Source of the DNA: Oceanicella sp. SM1341
Lineage (GTDB): Bacteria > Pseudomonadota > Alphaproteobacteria > Rhodobacterales > Rhodobacteraceae
Direction: 5' to 3'
NCBI RefSeq assembly: GCF_003448965.1
Contig: NZ_QRGC01000021.1
Span: forward strand, 1-64,000
DNA: 64,000 nucleotides
Both the position numbers and the translations under genes were made by a program. The notes under the pieces were generated by a model that was given only the letters and a program-made list of their open reading frames with translations, was not told where the DNA came from and did not search any database. This document shows positions 17,001 through 24,413 of the stretch, one piece after another (position 1 is the stretch's first letter; each line of letters starts with the position of its first letter).

Positions 17001-17752
17001 GCGTGATCGCGGCTCTCATCGCGCTCGACCCCGTGGTGCGGCGCGACTTCGCGGAGGACAGCCTCGCCCTCACCGAGCTCTTCATCGCCGCCCTCGGCGG
17101 CAACGCGGTGTCGATCTTCAACCTCGCCTTCCTCGAGGAACTCACCGGCGGCCTCGACGACGGCCCGCAGGAGCAGAGCCCCCTCGCGGTGGGCGGCGAG
17201 ACCATGTTCGACGCAAACCAGGTGAGCTTCCGCCCGCACGGGCTGGAGGCGGCGAGCAGCGTCTCCTCCGTGCTGGTGGCGAGCCTCGACGACGTGTCGG
17301 TGTCCAACAACCAGCTCGAATGCGAGACCGGCTTCGACATGGTGCTGACCAACGCCTTCGCCCTCGGCGCCTCGGTGCGCATGCTGGGCAACCGGCTGCA
17401 GGAGCAGCTCGGCCGCACCCTGTTCTCCGGCTACACCCACGGCCTGCTGCTCAACACCACCGCGATGAACCAGGGCACGCATTGCTTTGCCATCACCACG
17501 CTCGGCACCCCGAGCACGCTCAACCGGGTGGCGGCGGCCAACCTCTCGCTCATCGACCAGTTCGCGCTCGGCGACAACCGCTTCTGCCCGCTGCTGCTCG
17601 ACTATCTCGACGATATCGGCGGCGGCGACGGGCAGGGCGACATCACCATCACCAACGATTTCGTCTCCATCCCCGGCGGCGGGCACACGGCCTATCCCGG
17701 CCGGTCGAGCTGGGGGCGGATGAGCTACACCACGACCATGCGGCGCGCCTGA
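14042..17752 (+). CDS. DUF6519/right-handed beta-helix fibre-like protein of the eCIS
   Basis: The protein has 1236 residues. The first 90 carry the DUF6519-type signature LSRDSFQRPKNFTGMRWQQG, RIPLDSEMNEGADIAAEELR and TYYIGGLRYDM, known from proteins in phage-tail-like loci. Residues from about 490 to 1190 form many parallel beta-helix coils (for example DVTLRNLALRGRDAS, GLTLEHCRITQ, VALRENRITGG, EIAGNRIHANATD and DDVSVSNNQLEC), the architecture of tailspikes and pectate-lyase-like fibres. No lyase catalytic pattern is obvious. An AGGAGAG site precedes the ATG. A surface-binding fibre or side-spike role is inferred from fold and position. Confidence 0.75.
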   Translation: MLSLDLSRDSFQRPKNFTGMRWQQGRIPLDSEMNEGADIAAEELRRAIRDVICASGTPDDGFRVSAPRVTDGAIDFDIARGTYYIGGLRYDMLAPARFLAQPDWLQLPLDLAPLPAPPQGGTRSDFVYLEGWEQDVSATEDAELFERALGSGADGAGRRRRLARVHLVPGSADTCAQALADVRGALQTDPVTGALVSGAGLTVGFTDEGLEENLCAPQTQGGYLGAENESFRVQLTAPDRFIWGRDNAAPLYRVQLAPVDPPADAPPGTPAQTRVTFLTRPRDAVSQPLAGQAVELMRWTTRLPDGEKLAEPIGTLATVATDYSPEEGTLLIDHVLDPGWTDWFTGAGAGSENPLDDPDMATYFYLRVWSGGSGEAGAPDHLITPGPIALGTTGLEVSFAPALAPGSFGVAGEFWVVAARPNAPDVVTPWRLLEPGAETPPPAPPMGPLRHLAALGIISWTAVAGGAVQATVSDCRERFRKLCMQPTCCEVTVGDGMRSHGDVNSIAEALARLPASGGKICLLRGRHTASVEITGRSDIRISGCGPETLWLADESQDDFPAALRLTGCARITLSDFEMEAEAGDAVLIGAREGESAEEARCTDVTLRNLALRGRDASVLWLNGCDGLTLEHCRITQRELTAARTEDTAAGTDPAVFALGDGLTVERCEVTVDLAIPAERRPLGGITIGGTSTHVALRENRITGGKGHGITLGHIEWVAQDGGFTGVWTFGGGFTVTPAGCLVPGWYPIPPRLTIDIPERLDPVSGGEIRDIDIAGNLIADMGLSGISVAHFFDLETAPDFITVARARIRDNEITRCLRTDLDTPPLALRYFMGHGGIALAACELIEIAGNRIHANATDLAAPNCGIFLLLASGAVIRDNRIHDNGARAARGTVLDPGRRGGVNIGWCVTYAGEDTDADAAAAPPRMAALEMSGNFVDSGHGPALKLVALGPVRVCDNRLVGAGTSAPELALLGFRLSLDASMSGLLGVIAALIALDPVVRRDFAEDSLALTELFIAALGGNAVSIFNLAFLEELTGGLDDGPQEQSPLAVGGETMFDANQVSFRPHGLEAASSVSSVLVASLDDVSVSNNQLECETGFDMVLTNAFALGASVRMLGNRLQEQLGRTLFSGYTHGLLLNTTAMNQGTHCFAITTLGTPSTLNRVAAANLSLIDQFALGDNRFCPLLLDYLDDIGGGDGQGDITITNDFVSIPGGGHTAYPGRSSWGRMSYTTTMRRA

Positions 17753-17767
17753 GCGGCCGGGGAGGAC

Positions 17768-19021
17768 ATGATGCGCAAGGGCAGCTACCACATCTTCACC
17801 GAAACCGAGACCATCGCCGCCGCGGGCCTGCGCGAGGTGGGCGTGCAGGCGCGGGTGGCGGCACTTGGCGGCGCGCTCGCCCTCGGCCGGGCGCGCACCG
17901 CCCAGCTCACGCGCGAGCGCGACCGGGCCCTGCGCCGCGGCAAGGCGGCGCGCGCGGCGGAGCTGGGCGGGCTGCTCCTCGCCCATGAGCGCCAGCTCGG
18001 CGAGATCGGCTCCGAGCGCGAGCGCGAGGGCATGGTGCCCGCGCCGGTGAGCCCGAACGAGGCGATGCTGCGCGGCCGGGTGACCGAAGCCAAGCGCGGC
18101 GTGAAGGGCATCCTGCTCACCCTCCACCGCGGCGACGGTGCGGAGGTGGCCCGCGCGCAATCCGACACGCGCGGCGGCTTCGAGCTGCCCCATGCCCCGC
18201 TCGACGCGATCCTGCTGCGGGTCACGAGCCCCTCGGGCGCGCATCTGCTCGACCGCAAGGACATTCCCGCCCCGGGCCCGGGCGAGGCCTGCTACGTGGA
18301 GATCCGCCTCGACGGCATCGTGCCCATGCCGCCGCCGCCCAAGGGCCCGGGGCCCGACAGCCGGCCCGGCCATGTCAGCGTGCCGAAGCTCACCGGCGCC
18401 ACCGAGGCCGAGGCCCGCGCCCTGCTCAAGCAGGCCGGGCTCACCGGCACGCGCAGCGGCGAGGCGCCCGCGCTGCGCATGGCCGGCCGCGTGCTGGAGC
18501 AGACCCCCCCGGCGGGCAGCCTCGTGACCCCCGGCAGCAGCGTGGCCTGGGTGGTCGGAGCCGCCGCGGGCGCCAGTTTCCCCGACCTGCGCGGCCAGGC
18601 GTTGCGCAGCGCGGTGAAGCAGGTGGAGGAGATGGGCCTCACCGTGCGGGAGGTGGAGATGGTCTCCGACCCGCAGCGCGCCGGCCGTGTGGTGGGCCAG
18701 TTCCCCGAGCCCGACAGCCCGGTGGGCGACAAGGACCGCGTGCTGCTGCGCGTGGCCGCGGGCGAGGACAAGGCCGATCTCTCCACCCTCTCCTTCCTCT
18801 TCGCCGCCGACCCCCGCGCGCCCGACACCGGCCTGAGCGAGGCCACCTTCCGCCGCCGCCTCACCGATGGTGGCATCGGCAGCGTGAAGGAGCTGAACGC
18901 ACTGTCACGCGCGAAGCCGGACACGGTGGGCAAGAGCCTCAAGCTCGGCGGGGACAGCGAGGCGCGGCTGGTGCAGCGCATCGTGGCCGACCTGATGGCC
19001 CGCTTCCCGAAGCAGGGCTGA
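17768..19021 (+). CDS. PASTA-repeat protein encoded in the eCIS operon
   Basis: The protein has 417 residues with no signal peptide or membrane segment. Residues about 15-90 are an Arg/Glu/Ala-rich helical, possibly coiled-coil stretch. Residues about 100-185 look like a carboxypeptidase-regulatory-type beta sandwich (LRGRVTEAKRGVKGILLTLH, SDTRGGFELPHAPLDAILLRV). Two PASTA-like repeats follow at about 197-258 (VPKLTGATEAEARALLKQAG, VLEQTPPAGSLVTPGSSVAW) and 262-330 (FPDLRGQALRSAVKQVEEMG, RVVGQFPEPDSPVGDKDRV). The C-terminus is a small helical domain. PASTA domains normally bind peptidoglycan or scaffold cell-wall enzymes; here the role is unknown and could involve target attachment or cargo handling. 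Two ATGs in tandem start it. Confidence 0.7.
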   Translation: MMRKGSYHIFTETETIAAAGLREVGVQARVAALGGALALGRARTAQLTRERDRALRRGKAARAAELGGLLLAHERQLGEIGSEREREGMVPAPVSPNEAMLRGRVTEAKRGVKGILLTLHRGDGAEVARAQSDTRGGFELPHAPLDAILLRVTSPSGAHLLDRKDIPAPGPGEACYVEIRLDGIVPMPPPPKGPGPDSRPGHVSVPKLTGATEAEARALLKQAGLTGTRSGEAPALRMAGRVLEQTPPAGSLVTPGSSVAWVVGAAAGASFPDLRGQALRSAVKQVEEMGLTVREVEMVSDPQRAGRVVGQFPEPDSPVGDKDRVLLRVAAGEDKADLSTLSFLFAADPRAPDTGLSEATFRRRLTDGGIGSVKELNALSRAKPDTVGKSLKLGGDSEARLVQRIVADLMARFPKQG

Positions 19022-19026
19022 CGCCC

Positions 19027-22000
19027 ATGGCCCGCACCGCGCCGCCCCAGGCCCCCCCGCAGCCGGCGCGCGCCGCCCCCGCGTCGCGCCGGGCGGCACC
19101 CCTGCTGCAGGCCCGGCTCGCCATCGGCCCCGCGCATGATCGCCACGAGGCCGAGGCGGACCGTATCGCGGACCGCATCCTCGCTTCCGGCGAGACCGCG
19201 CCGCGCGGCGCGCCCCCGGTCATCACCCCCGTTCCGGCCCCCCGCGCGCAACGCGCGCCCATTCCCTCTCCGCCGCCCTCGACAGCGGTGAGCACCCGCA
19301 AGATCCCCGAGGCGGAGGAGGAGAAGGAGGCGCCGGAGACGAAGCTGCAGCGCCGCGCCGATGGCCCCGCCGTGGCCTCCGCCGCCGCCGAAGGCGCCAT
19401 CGCCCGCATGCGCGCCGGCGGCGGCGCGGCCCTGCCTTCGGCGCTGCGCGATTCGATGGAAGCCGGGCTGGGCCGGCCGCTCTCTGCCGTGCGGGTGCAT
19501 GACACGCCCACGGCGCACGGGGCGGCGAAGGCGGTGGGGGCGCAGGCCTTCACGGTGGGAAACCACGTGTTCTTCGGCGCCGGCCGCTACCGGCCCGAAA
19601 CCCGCGGCGGCCGCCACCTGCTGGCGCATGAGCTGGTGCACACCCAGCAGCAGAAGGGCCTCGGCACCGCGGCGCAAACCATGCCGCTGCAGCGCGCGAC
19701 CGAGGGCGAGGAGGAGGAGGCCGAGGTGGCCGACCCCGGCACCAGCTTCGCCCGCCCCGGCAATGCCGGCGCGCGCATCGAGCTTGACGCGGCGCGCGAG
19801 AGCGGCCGCATCTCGCTGCCCCTGCTGAAGGTTCCGCGGGTGGGGCGCGCCTTCAAGGGCACGGCCGACAACAGCCTCGCCCCCGGCGTCGCGGACCCCG
19901 ATTTCAACCCGCTCCCGGGCAGCGCGCCCTTCATCTGGCGCGGCAAGAACCCCCGCGGCTCGACCACCGCGCGGCAATCCTTCCTGCGCGCTGCCTTCCT
20001 GCAGGTGGCCGAGCAGGAGGTGGAACCGGCGCTGCAGGGCCATTTCGGCGCGGTGGAGGGCTGGGAGAACGCCGCCGACGTGACCGCGGGCGAGGATGGC
20101 CCGCGCCGCTACTACCTGCGCCGCAAGCGCGGCCGCACCCGCGACGCGGCCTCGCTCATCGTCGGCACCGAGGCCGAGCTTGCCGACCACGAGCTGATCA
20201 AGCTCCCCGACTACGACAGCGCGGGCAATTACCACGCCTTCGACGTGGACCACATCCTGCCGCTGCTGCTCGGCGGGCTCGACGGCTGGGAGAATTTCTG
20301 GGTGTTCGACCGCTCGGCCAACCGCTCGGAGGGCTCGAAGCTCAACAGCTACATGGAGCGCGAGATCAACGGCGTGCTGGACGCGGCGCGCGAGCGCAAC
20401 TTCTTCACCGGCCCGAACGCAGGTCTCGCCACCAGTTACTCCGCCATCAAGGACATGCGCGCGCCCTGGGACGTGGAGTTCCGCGCCCTCGGCGCCCTCA
20501 GCGTGAGCGGCGACCCCGGCGTGTACTGGACCCGCGCCCAGATCACCGCCGGCGCGCACCTGTCGCTGCTCAAGGCGCTCACCATGGACGAGGTGATCGC
20601 CGAAGGCCTCGTTGTGCGCACCGACGAGGCCGGCCGCCCGGTGCGCCCCAAGGTCGTGAGCGTGTTCGCCAAGCCCGGCGGCGGTTTCCGCCAGCGCTTC
20701 AAGGTGACCGCCCAGGGGGTGGAGCCGGAGGGGGGCGGGCGCGCGGGCTTCCGCGGCTTCGGCTTCCAGGGCGCGACGGTAACCGACAGTGACCCGCTGG
20801 AGCCGCCCTATATCCGCAGGCTGGAGGGCGAGGTGTTCCGCCTGCGCGACGGCGCGCCGCTCAACCCCACGCCGGCCACGGGCGAAAACGGCATCCCGGT
20901 GCTGGCGGCAGACGGCCTCGGCTTCTCCGGCTACATCGACCAGGCCGCGCTTGACGCCCGCATCCGCGCCGTGCCGAAGGAGGCGACGGGCATGAGCCCG
21001 GTCACATTCCTGCAAACCGGCATCAGTGCCGAGGGCGAGATCTTCGCCGACGGCATCATCACCGCCACCAGGCTGCTGTTCCCCGGGCTCGAAGTGCCGT
21101 TCTTCATCCGCGGCACCGATATCTTCGTGGAATTCCCCATCCCCAGCGACCGGCTGAACCTCGGCCCCGTCACGGTCACCGAGGCCGCGCTGCAGATCGG
21201 GGTGGGGGACGCGGGCTTCTTCCTCGAAGGCAGTGCCGGCGTGGAGGTGGCCGCCCTCGGCTCCGGCCAGCTCACCGCCCGGGTGCAGCGCGGCACCACC
21301 ATCCTCGCGGGGGATTTCGACTTCGACCTCGATTTCCTCGACCCCGCGAAGGCGAGCTTCGCTTACGACTTCGGCGCCGACACGCTCACCCTCGGGCTCG
21401 AGGCCGGGGTAAAGGAGGGGGCGCTGCCCGGCGTCGCCTCGGGGCGGGTGAGTGCCACCTTCTCGCGTGAGGGCATATCGGTGAGCGGCAGCCTGCTGCT
21501 CGGCGGCGCGCTCTCGGGCACCGAGGTGAGCGTGAGCTATGCGCCCGAGACCGGGATCGCGCTGGGGGCCGAGAACATCCCCCTGCCGGTGGCGGCGGTG
21601 CCGGGCGTCACCTCGGCCACCGCCTCGCTCTTCGCCCGGCAGGACCCCGGCACGGGGGAGTGGAGCTTCGGCGGCGGCGGCGAGGCGGTGATCGGCATCG
21701 CCGGGGTGTCCGGCCGGGTGGGCGTGCTGGTCGACGGCGCGCGGGTCACCATCACCGGCGGTCCGCTCACGGTGGAGAAGGGCCCGGCCAGCGGCACCCT
21801 CTCCTTCACCGCCACCAATGCGCCGCTCGACGAGGAGGGCAACCCGGTGGAGGGCGCGGCGCTCGACACTTTCACCGTCTGGGGCGCGGGCCGGGCCGAG
21901 ATCACCTTCGGCGAGGTGCTGCACGGCGCGGCCGCCATCACGCTGGGGCCGGATGCGAGCCTGCGCATCGAGGGCAGCATCGGCCTGCCGCCCAGCTTCG

Positions 22001-22686
22001 AGGTGTTCCCCGAGCGGCGCTTCGAGAAGGATCTCCTGCATGTCGAGACACCGGATTTCCCGATCTGGGGCGTGTCGCTCGGCGGCGTGGGCTTCGGCAT
22101 CTTCGCCTTCGCCGACGCCGACCTGGGCTTCAACGCCTTCATCGGCCCCGGCCAGCTCGTCGACACCGAGGTGACCGCCGCGATGGACCTCGACGCGCCG
22201 GAAGACGCGACGGTGACCGGCTCGGCCCGCTTCCTGGTGCCGGCCGGCGCCGGGCTCACGCTCGACATCGGCGGTGGGTTGCGGGCCCGCGCCGCGGTGG
22301 CCTACGTGCAGGGGCGGGTGGGGCTCGACGGCGAGCTCGGCATCGACGCCGAGGCCTCCGCGGGCGTGGATGTCGCCTGGTCGCGGCAGGCCGGGCTCAC
22401 GGTCGCGGCGGATGTGGAGGCGAAGGCGCGGCCGAAGTTCCGCGTGGGCGTGAATGCCAGTGTCACCGCGGGGGTGGATCTCTGGGTGACCGACATCTCG
22501 AAGACATGGGGGCCATGGCGGCGCACGCTGGGCGAGTTCGGCCCCGAGATGGAGATGGGCATCAAGGTGCCCGTGGGCTGGAGCGAGACCGGCGGCACCG
22601 ATTTCTCGCTCGAGGACATCGAGATCACCCGGCCGGACATCTCGGCGCGCGACATGCTCAAATCCGCCTTCGAGGAGCTGGTCTGA
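19027..22686 (+). CDS. DUF4157 (eCIS core domain) protein with HNH-like motif, probable injected effector
   Basis: The protein has 1219 residues. The N-terminus has the eCIS-associated pattern ARLAIGPAHDRHEAEADRIA (about 30-50), a Pro-rich linker, then the DUF4157 domain (about 135-212) ending with HELVH (201-205) in LLAHELVHTQQQ, a zinc-protease-like HExxH. Residues 400-435 read FDVDHILPLLLGGLDGWENF followed by WVFDRSANR, matching the HNH order D408-H409, N423, N432, so an endonuclease-like domain is likely. From about 690 to 1180 comes a repetitive beta-rich region of amphipathic strands. DUF4157 proteins are linked to eCIS loci and are commonly cargo or cargo-associated. The gene is last in the operon, six bases after the PASTA gene. 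Confidence 0.78.
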   Translation: MARTAPPQAPPQPARAAPASRRAAPLLQARLAIGPAHDRHEAEADRIADRILASGETAPRGAPPVITPVPAPRAQRAPIPSPPPSTAVSTRKIPEAEEEKEAPETKLQRRADGPAVASAAAEGAIARMRAGGGAALPSALRDSMEAGLGRPLSAVRVHDTPTAHGAAKAVGAQAFTVGNHVFFGAGRYRPETRGGRHLLAHELVHTQQQKGLGTAAQTMPLQRATEGEEEEAEVADPGTSFARPGNAGARIELDAARESGRISLPLLKVPRVGRAFKGTADNSLAPGVADPDFNPLPGSAPFIWRGKNPRGSTTARQSFLRAAFLQVAEQEVEPALQGHFGAVEGWENAADVTAGEDGPRRYYLRRKRGRTRDAASLIVGTEAELADHELIKLPDYDSAGNYHAFDVDHILPLLLGGLDGWENFWVFDRSANRSEGSKLNSYMEREINGVLDAARERNFFTGPNAGLATSYSAIKDMRAPWDVEFRALGALSVSGDPGVYWTRAQITAGAHLSLLKALTMDEVIAEGLVVRTDEAGRPVRPKVVSVFAKPGGGFRQRFKVTAQGVEPEGGGRAGFRGFGFQGATVTDSDPLEPPYIRRLEGEVFRLRDGAPLNPTPATGENGIPVLAADGLGFSGYIDQAALDARIRAVPKEATGMSPVTFLQTGISAEGEIFADGIITATRLLFPGLEVPFFIRGTDIFVEFPIPSDRLNLGPVTVTEAALQIGVGDAGFFLEGSAGVEVAALGSGQLTARVQRGTTILAGDFDFDLDFLDPAKASFAYDFGADTLTLGLEAGVKEGALPGVASGRVSATFSREGISVSGSLLLGGALSGTEVSVSYAPETGIALGAENIPLPVAAVPGVTSATASLFARQDPGTGEWSFGGGGEAVIGIAGVSGRVGVLVDGARVTITGGPLTVEKGPASGTLSFTATNAPLDEEGNPVEGAALDTFTVWGAGRAEITFGEVLHGAAAITLGPDASLRIEGSIGLPPSFEVFPERRFEKDLLHVETPDFPIWGVSLGGVGFGIFAFADADLGFNAFIGPGQLVDTEVTAAMDLDAPEDATVTGSARFLVPAGAGLTLDIGGGLRARAAVAYVQGRVGLDGELGIDAEASAGVDVAWSRQAGLTVAADVEAKARPKFRVGVNASVTAGVDLWVTDISKTWGPWRRTLGEFGPEMEMGIKVPVGWSETGGTDFSLEDIEITRPDISARDMLKSAFEELV

Positions 22687-22691
22687 GGGGT

Positions 22692-23171
22692 TCAGAACGG
22701 CAGGGGCGCGGCCTCCTTCACCTCGCGGATCACGAAGAAGGTGCGGATCTGGCGCACGCCGGGCAGGGCGATGAGCTGCTGGCCGTGCAGGCGGTTGAAA
22801 TCCTTCATGCCGCTCACCCGGATCTTGAGCAGGTAGTCGAAGTCTCCCGCCACCAGGTTGCACTCCAGCACCGCCTTCATGCGCATGGCCGCGGCCTCGA
22901 AGGCGGCGAAGCTCTCGGGCGTGGAATGGTCGAGCACCGCGCCCACCATCACCAGCGCGCCGAGGCCCACCGGCTCGGGGTCGATGCGGGCATGCACGCC
23001 GCTCACCACCCCGCTCTCGAACAGCCGCTGGGTGCGGCGGTGGCAGGTGGCCGGGCTCACGTTCACCCGCTGCGCCAGCTCGGCATTGCTGAGCCGGCCA
23101 TCCCCCTGCAGGGCGCGCAGGATGGCGAGATCGATTCGGTCCAGATCATGCGTGGAAGGATCTTCCATCAT
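22692..23171 (-). CDS. acdR: Lrp/AsnC family regulator, AcdR-like
   Basis: The protein has 159 residues. The N-terminal winged HTH is typical (LDRIDLAILRALQGDGRLSN, AELAQRVNVSPATCHRRTQR), followed by a RAM ligand-binding domain (about 65-150) with VMVGAVLDHSTPESFAAFE, DYLLKIRVSGMKDFNRL and LPGVRQIRTFFVI. It is divergent from the ACC deaminase gene with a 139-bp gap, the arrangement known for the activator AcdR and acdS in other proteobacteria. AcdR responds to ACC and leucine in studied cases. The first of two tandem ATGs is used here. The stop lies five bases from the convergent end of the eCIS operon. Confidence 0.85.
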   Translation of the reverse strand: MMEDPSTHDLDRIDLAILRALQGDGRLSNAELAQRVNVSPATCHRRTQRLFESGVVSGVHARIDPEPVGLGALVMVGAVLDHSTPESFAAFEAAAMRMKAVLECNLVAGDFDYLLKIRVSGMKDFNRLHGQQLIALPGVRQIRTFFVIREVKEAAPLPF

Positions 23172-23205
23172 ATACCCCGGTAGGTGATGACTCCGCGCAT
23201 TGAGA

Positions 23206-23218
23206 CGGCATTATGCCG
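23206..23218. promoter_or_regulatory. 13-bp palindrome, candidate Lrp-type operator
   Basis: CGGCAT-T-ATGCCG is a perfect inverted repeat around one central T. It is placed 35 bp upstream of the regulator start and about 93 bp ahead of acdS, within the shared divergent promoter. The A/T core flanked by GC arms resembles Lrp-family boxes. No other palindrome of this quality stands out in the gap. Confidence 0.45.
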
Positions 23219-23310
23219 GGAATGCAAGCAGCGTGGCGCTGAAATCAGGAAGCACCTTCCATGCGGGGCTTGCTAGGCTCATGGCCGGACGCAAACCAGG
23301 AGACCCCGCC

Positions 23311-24330
23311 ATGTCGCTGCTCGAGAAATTCGACCGCTACCCCCTCACCTTCGGCCCGACGCCCATCGAGCACCTGCCGCGCCTCTCCGAGGCGCTCGGC
23401 GGCAAGGTGGAATTCTACGCCAAGCGCGAGGATTGCAACTCCGGCCTCGCCATGGGCGGCAACAAGCTGCGCAAGCTCGAGTACATCGTGCCCGACGCGC
23501 TGAAGGAAGGCGCCGACACGCTGGTGTCGATCGGCGGCGTGCAGTCGAACCACACCCGCATGGTGGCCGCCACCGCTGCGAAGCTGGGCATGAAATGCGT
23601 GGTGGTGCAGGAGAAATGGGTGCCGCATTACGACGCGGTCTACGACCGTGTCGGCAACATCCTGATGACCCGGCTGATGGGCGCGGATTCGCGGCTGGTC
23701 GAGGACGGGTTCGACATCGGCATCCGCCAGAGCTGGGAAAACGCCATACAATCGGTGAAGGACGCGGGCGGCAAGCCCTATGCCATCCCCGCCGGCGCCT
23801 CGGTGCACAAGTACGGCGCGCTCGGCTACATCGGCTTTGCCGAGGAAGTGGCCCAGCAGGAGGCCGAGCTGGGCTTCAAGTTCGACTACATCGTGGTCTG
23901 CGTGGTCACCGGCTCGACCCAGGGCGGCATGATCGTGGGCTTCGCCGCGCAGGACCGCGCCGACCGGGTGATCGGCATCGACGCCTCCGGCACCCCTGAG
24001 CAGACCCGGGCGCAGGTGCGCTCCATCGTCGACAACACCGCCGAGCTGGTGGGCCTCGGCCGCGCCGTGCGCGAGGACGAGATCGTGATCAACGAGGATT
24101 ACGCCTATCCCGCCTACGGCGTACCCTCGGAGGAGACGAACGAGGCCATCCGCCTCGCCGCGCGCACCGAGGCGATGATCACCGACCCGGTCTACGAGGG
24201 CAAGTCGATGCAGGGCATGATCGACCTCACCCGCAAAGGCTTCTTCCCCGAGGGCTCGAAGGTGCTCTACGCTCACCTCGGCGGCGCGCCGGCCCTCAAC
24301 GGCTACAGCTACTACTACAAGGAGGGCTGA
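23311..24330 (+). CDS. acdS: 1-aminocyclopropane-1-carboxylate (ACC) deaminase
   Basis: The protein has 339 residues from the ATG at 23311; the family length is about 338, so the longer open frame from 23200 is not used. An AGGAGA site precedes it. This PLP enzyme opens the ring of ACC to 2-oxobutyrate and ammonia. The PLP lysine is K52 in [10 protein letters not shown]. The residues that separate true ACC deaminases from D-cysteine desulfhydrases are present with a one-residue offset: Tyr295-Glu296 (PVYEGKS) and Leu323 (AHLGG). The protein is cytosolic. It is divergent from the AcdR-like regulator and followed by a 2-oxoacid dehydrogenase E1-like gene. Confidence 0.96.
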   Translation: MSLLEKFDRYPLTFGPTPIEHLPRLSEALGGKVEFYAKREDCNSGLAMGGNKLRKLEYIVPDALKEGADTLVSIGGVQSNHTRMVAATAAKLGMKCVVVQEKWVPHYDAVYDRVGNILMTRLMGADSRLVEDGFDIGIRQSWENAIQSVKDAGGKPYAIPAGASVHKYGALGYIGFAEEVAQQEAELGFKFDYIVVCVVTGSTQGGMIVGFAAQDRADRVIGIDASGTPEQTRAQVRSIVDNTAELVGLGRAVREDEIVINEDYAYPAYGVPSEETNEAIRLAARTEAMITDPVYEGKSMQGMIDLTRKGFFPEGSKVLYAHLGGAPALNGYSYYYKEG

Positions 24331-24350
24331 GCGCCCGCCGCCTGACCCCC

Positions 24351-24380
24351 CGCGCCGCCCGGACCACCCCGGGCGGCGCG
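24351..24380 (+). terminator. strong intercistronic hairpin after acdS
   Basis: A perfect 12-bp GC stem (CGCGCCGCCCGG pairing with CCGGGCGGCGCG) closes a six-base loop, 20 bp after the acdS stop. It is followed by AAGAAAGC rather than a U-tract, so it may attenuate or protect the mRNA rather than fully terminate before the next gene. Confidence 0.5.
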
Positions 24381-24413
24381 CAAGAAAGCACCGCACCCCG
24401 GGGAGACCGCAGA

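Noticed and set aside
1-22686. Prophage rather than eCIS
   Set aside because: No capsid, terminase, portal, lysis or integrase genes appear within 22 kb, whereas the eCIS-typical ATPase and DUF4157 protein do. Upstream sequence could still change this.
11438-22863. Long minus-strand open frames (about 2300 and 1500 codons) opposite the eCIS genes
   Set aside because: Same GC-driven shadow effect; the sense strand carries well-matched baseplate, fibre and DUF4157 families with coupled junctions.
23200-23310. Longer N-terminus for ACC deaminase
   Set aside because: The extension has no family counterpart and crosses the candidate operator; the ATG at 23311 gives the standard 339-residue enzyme.
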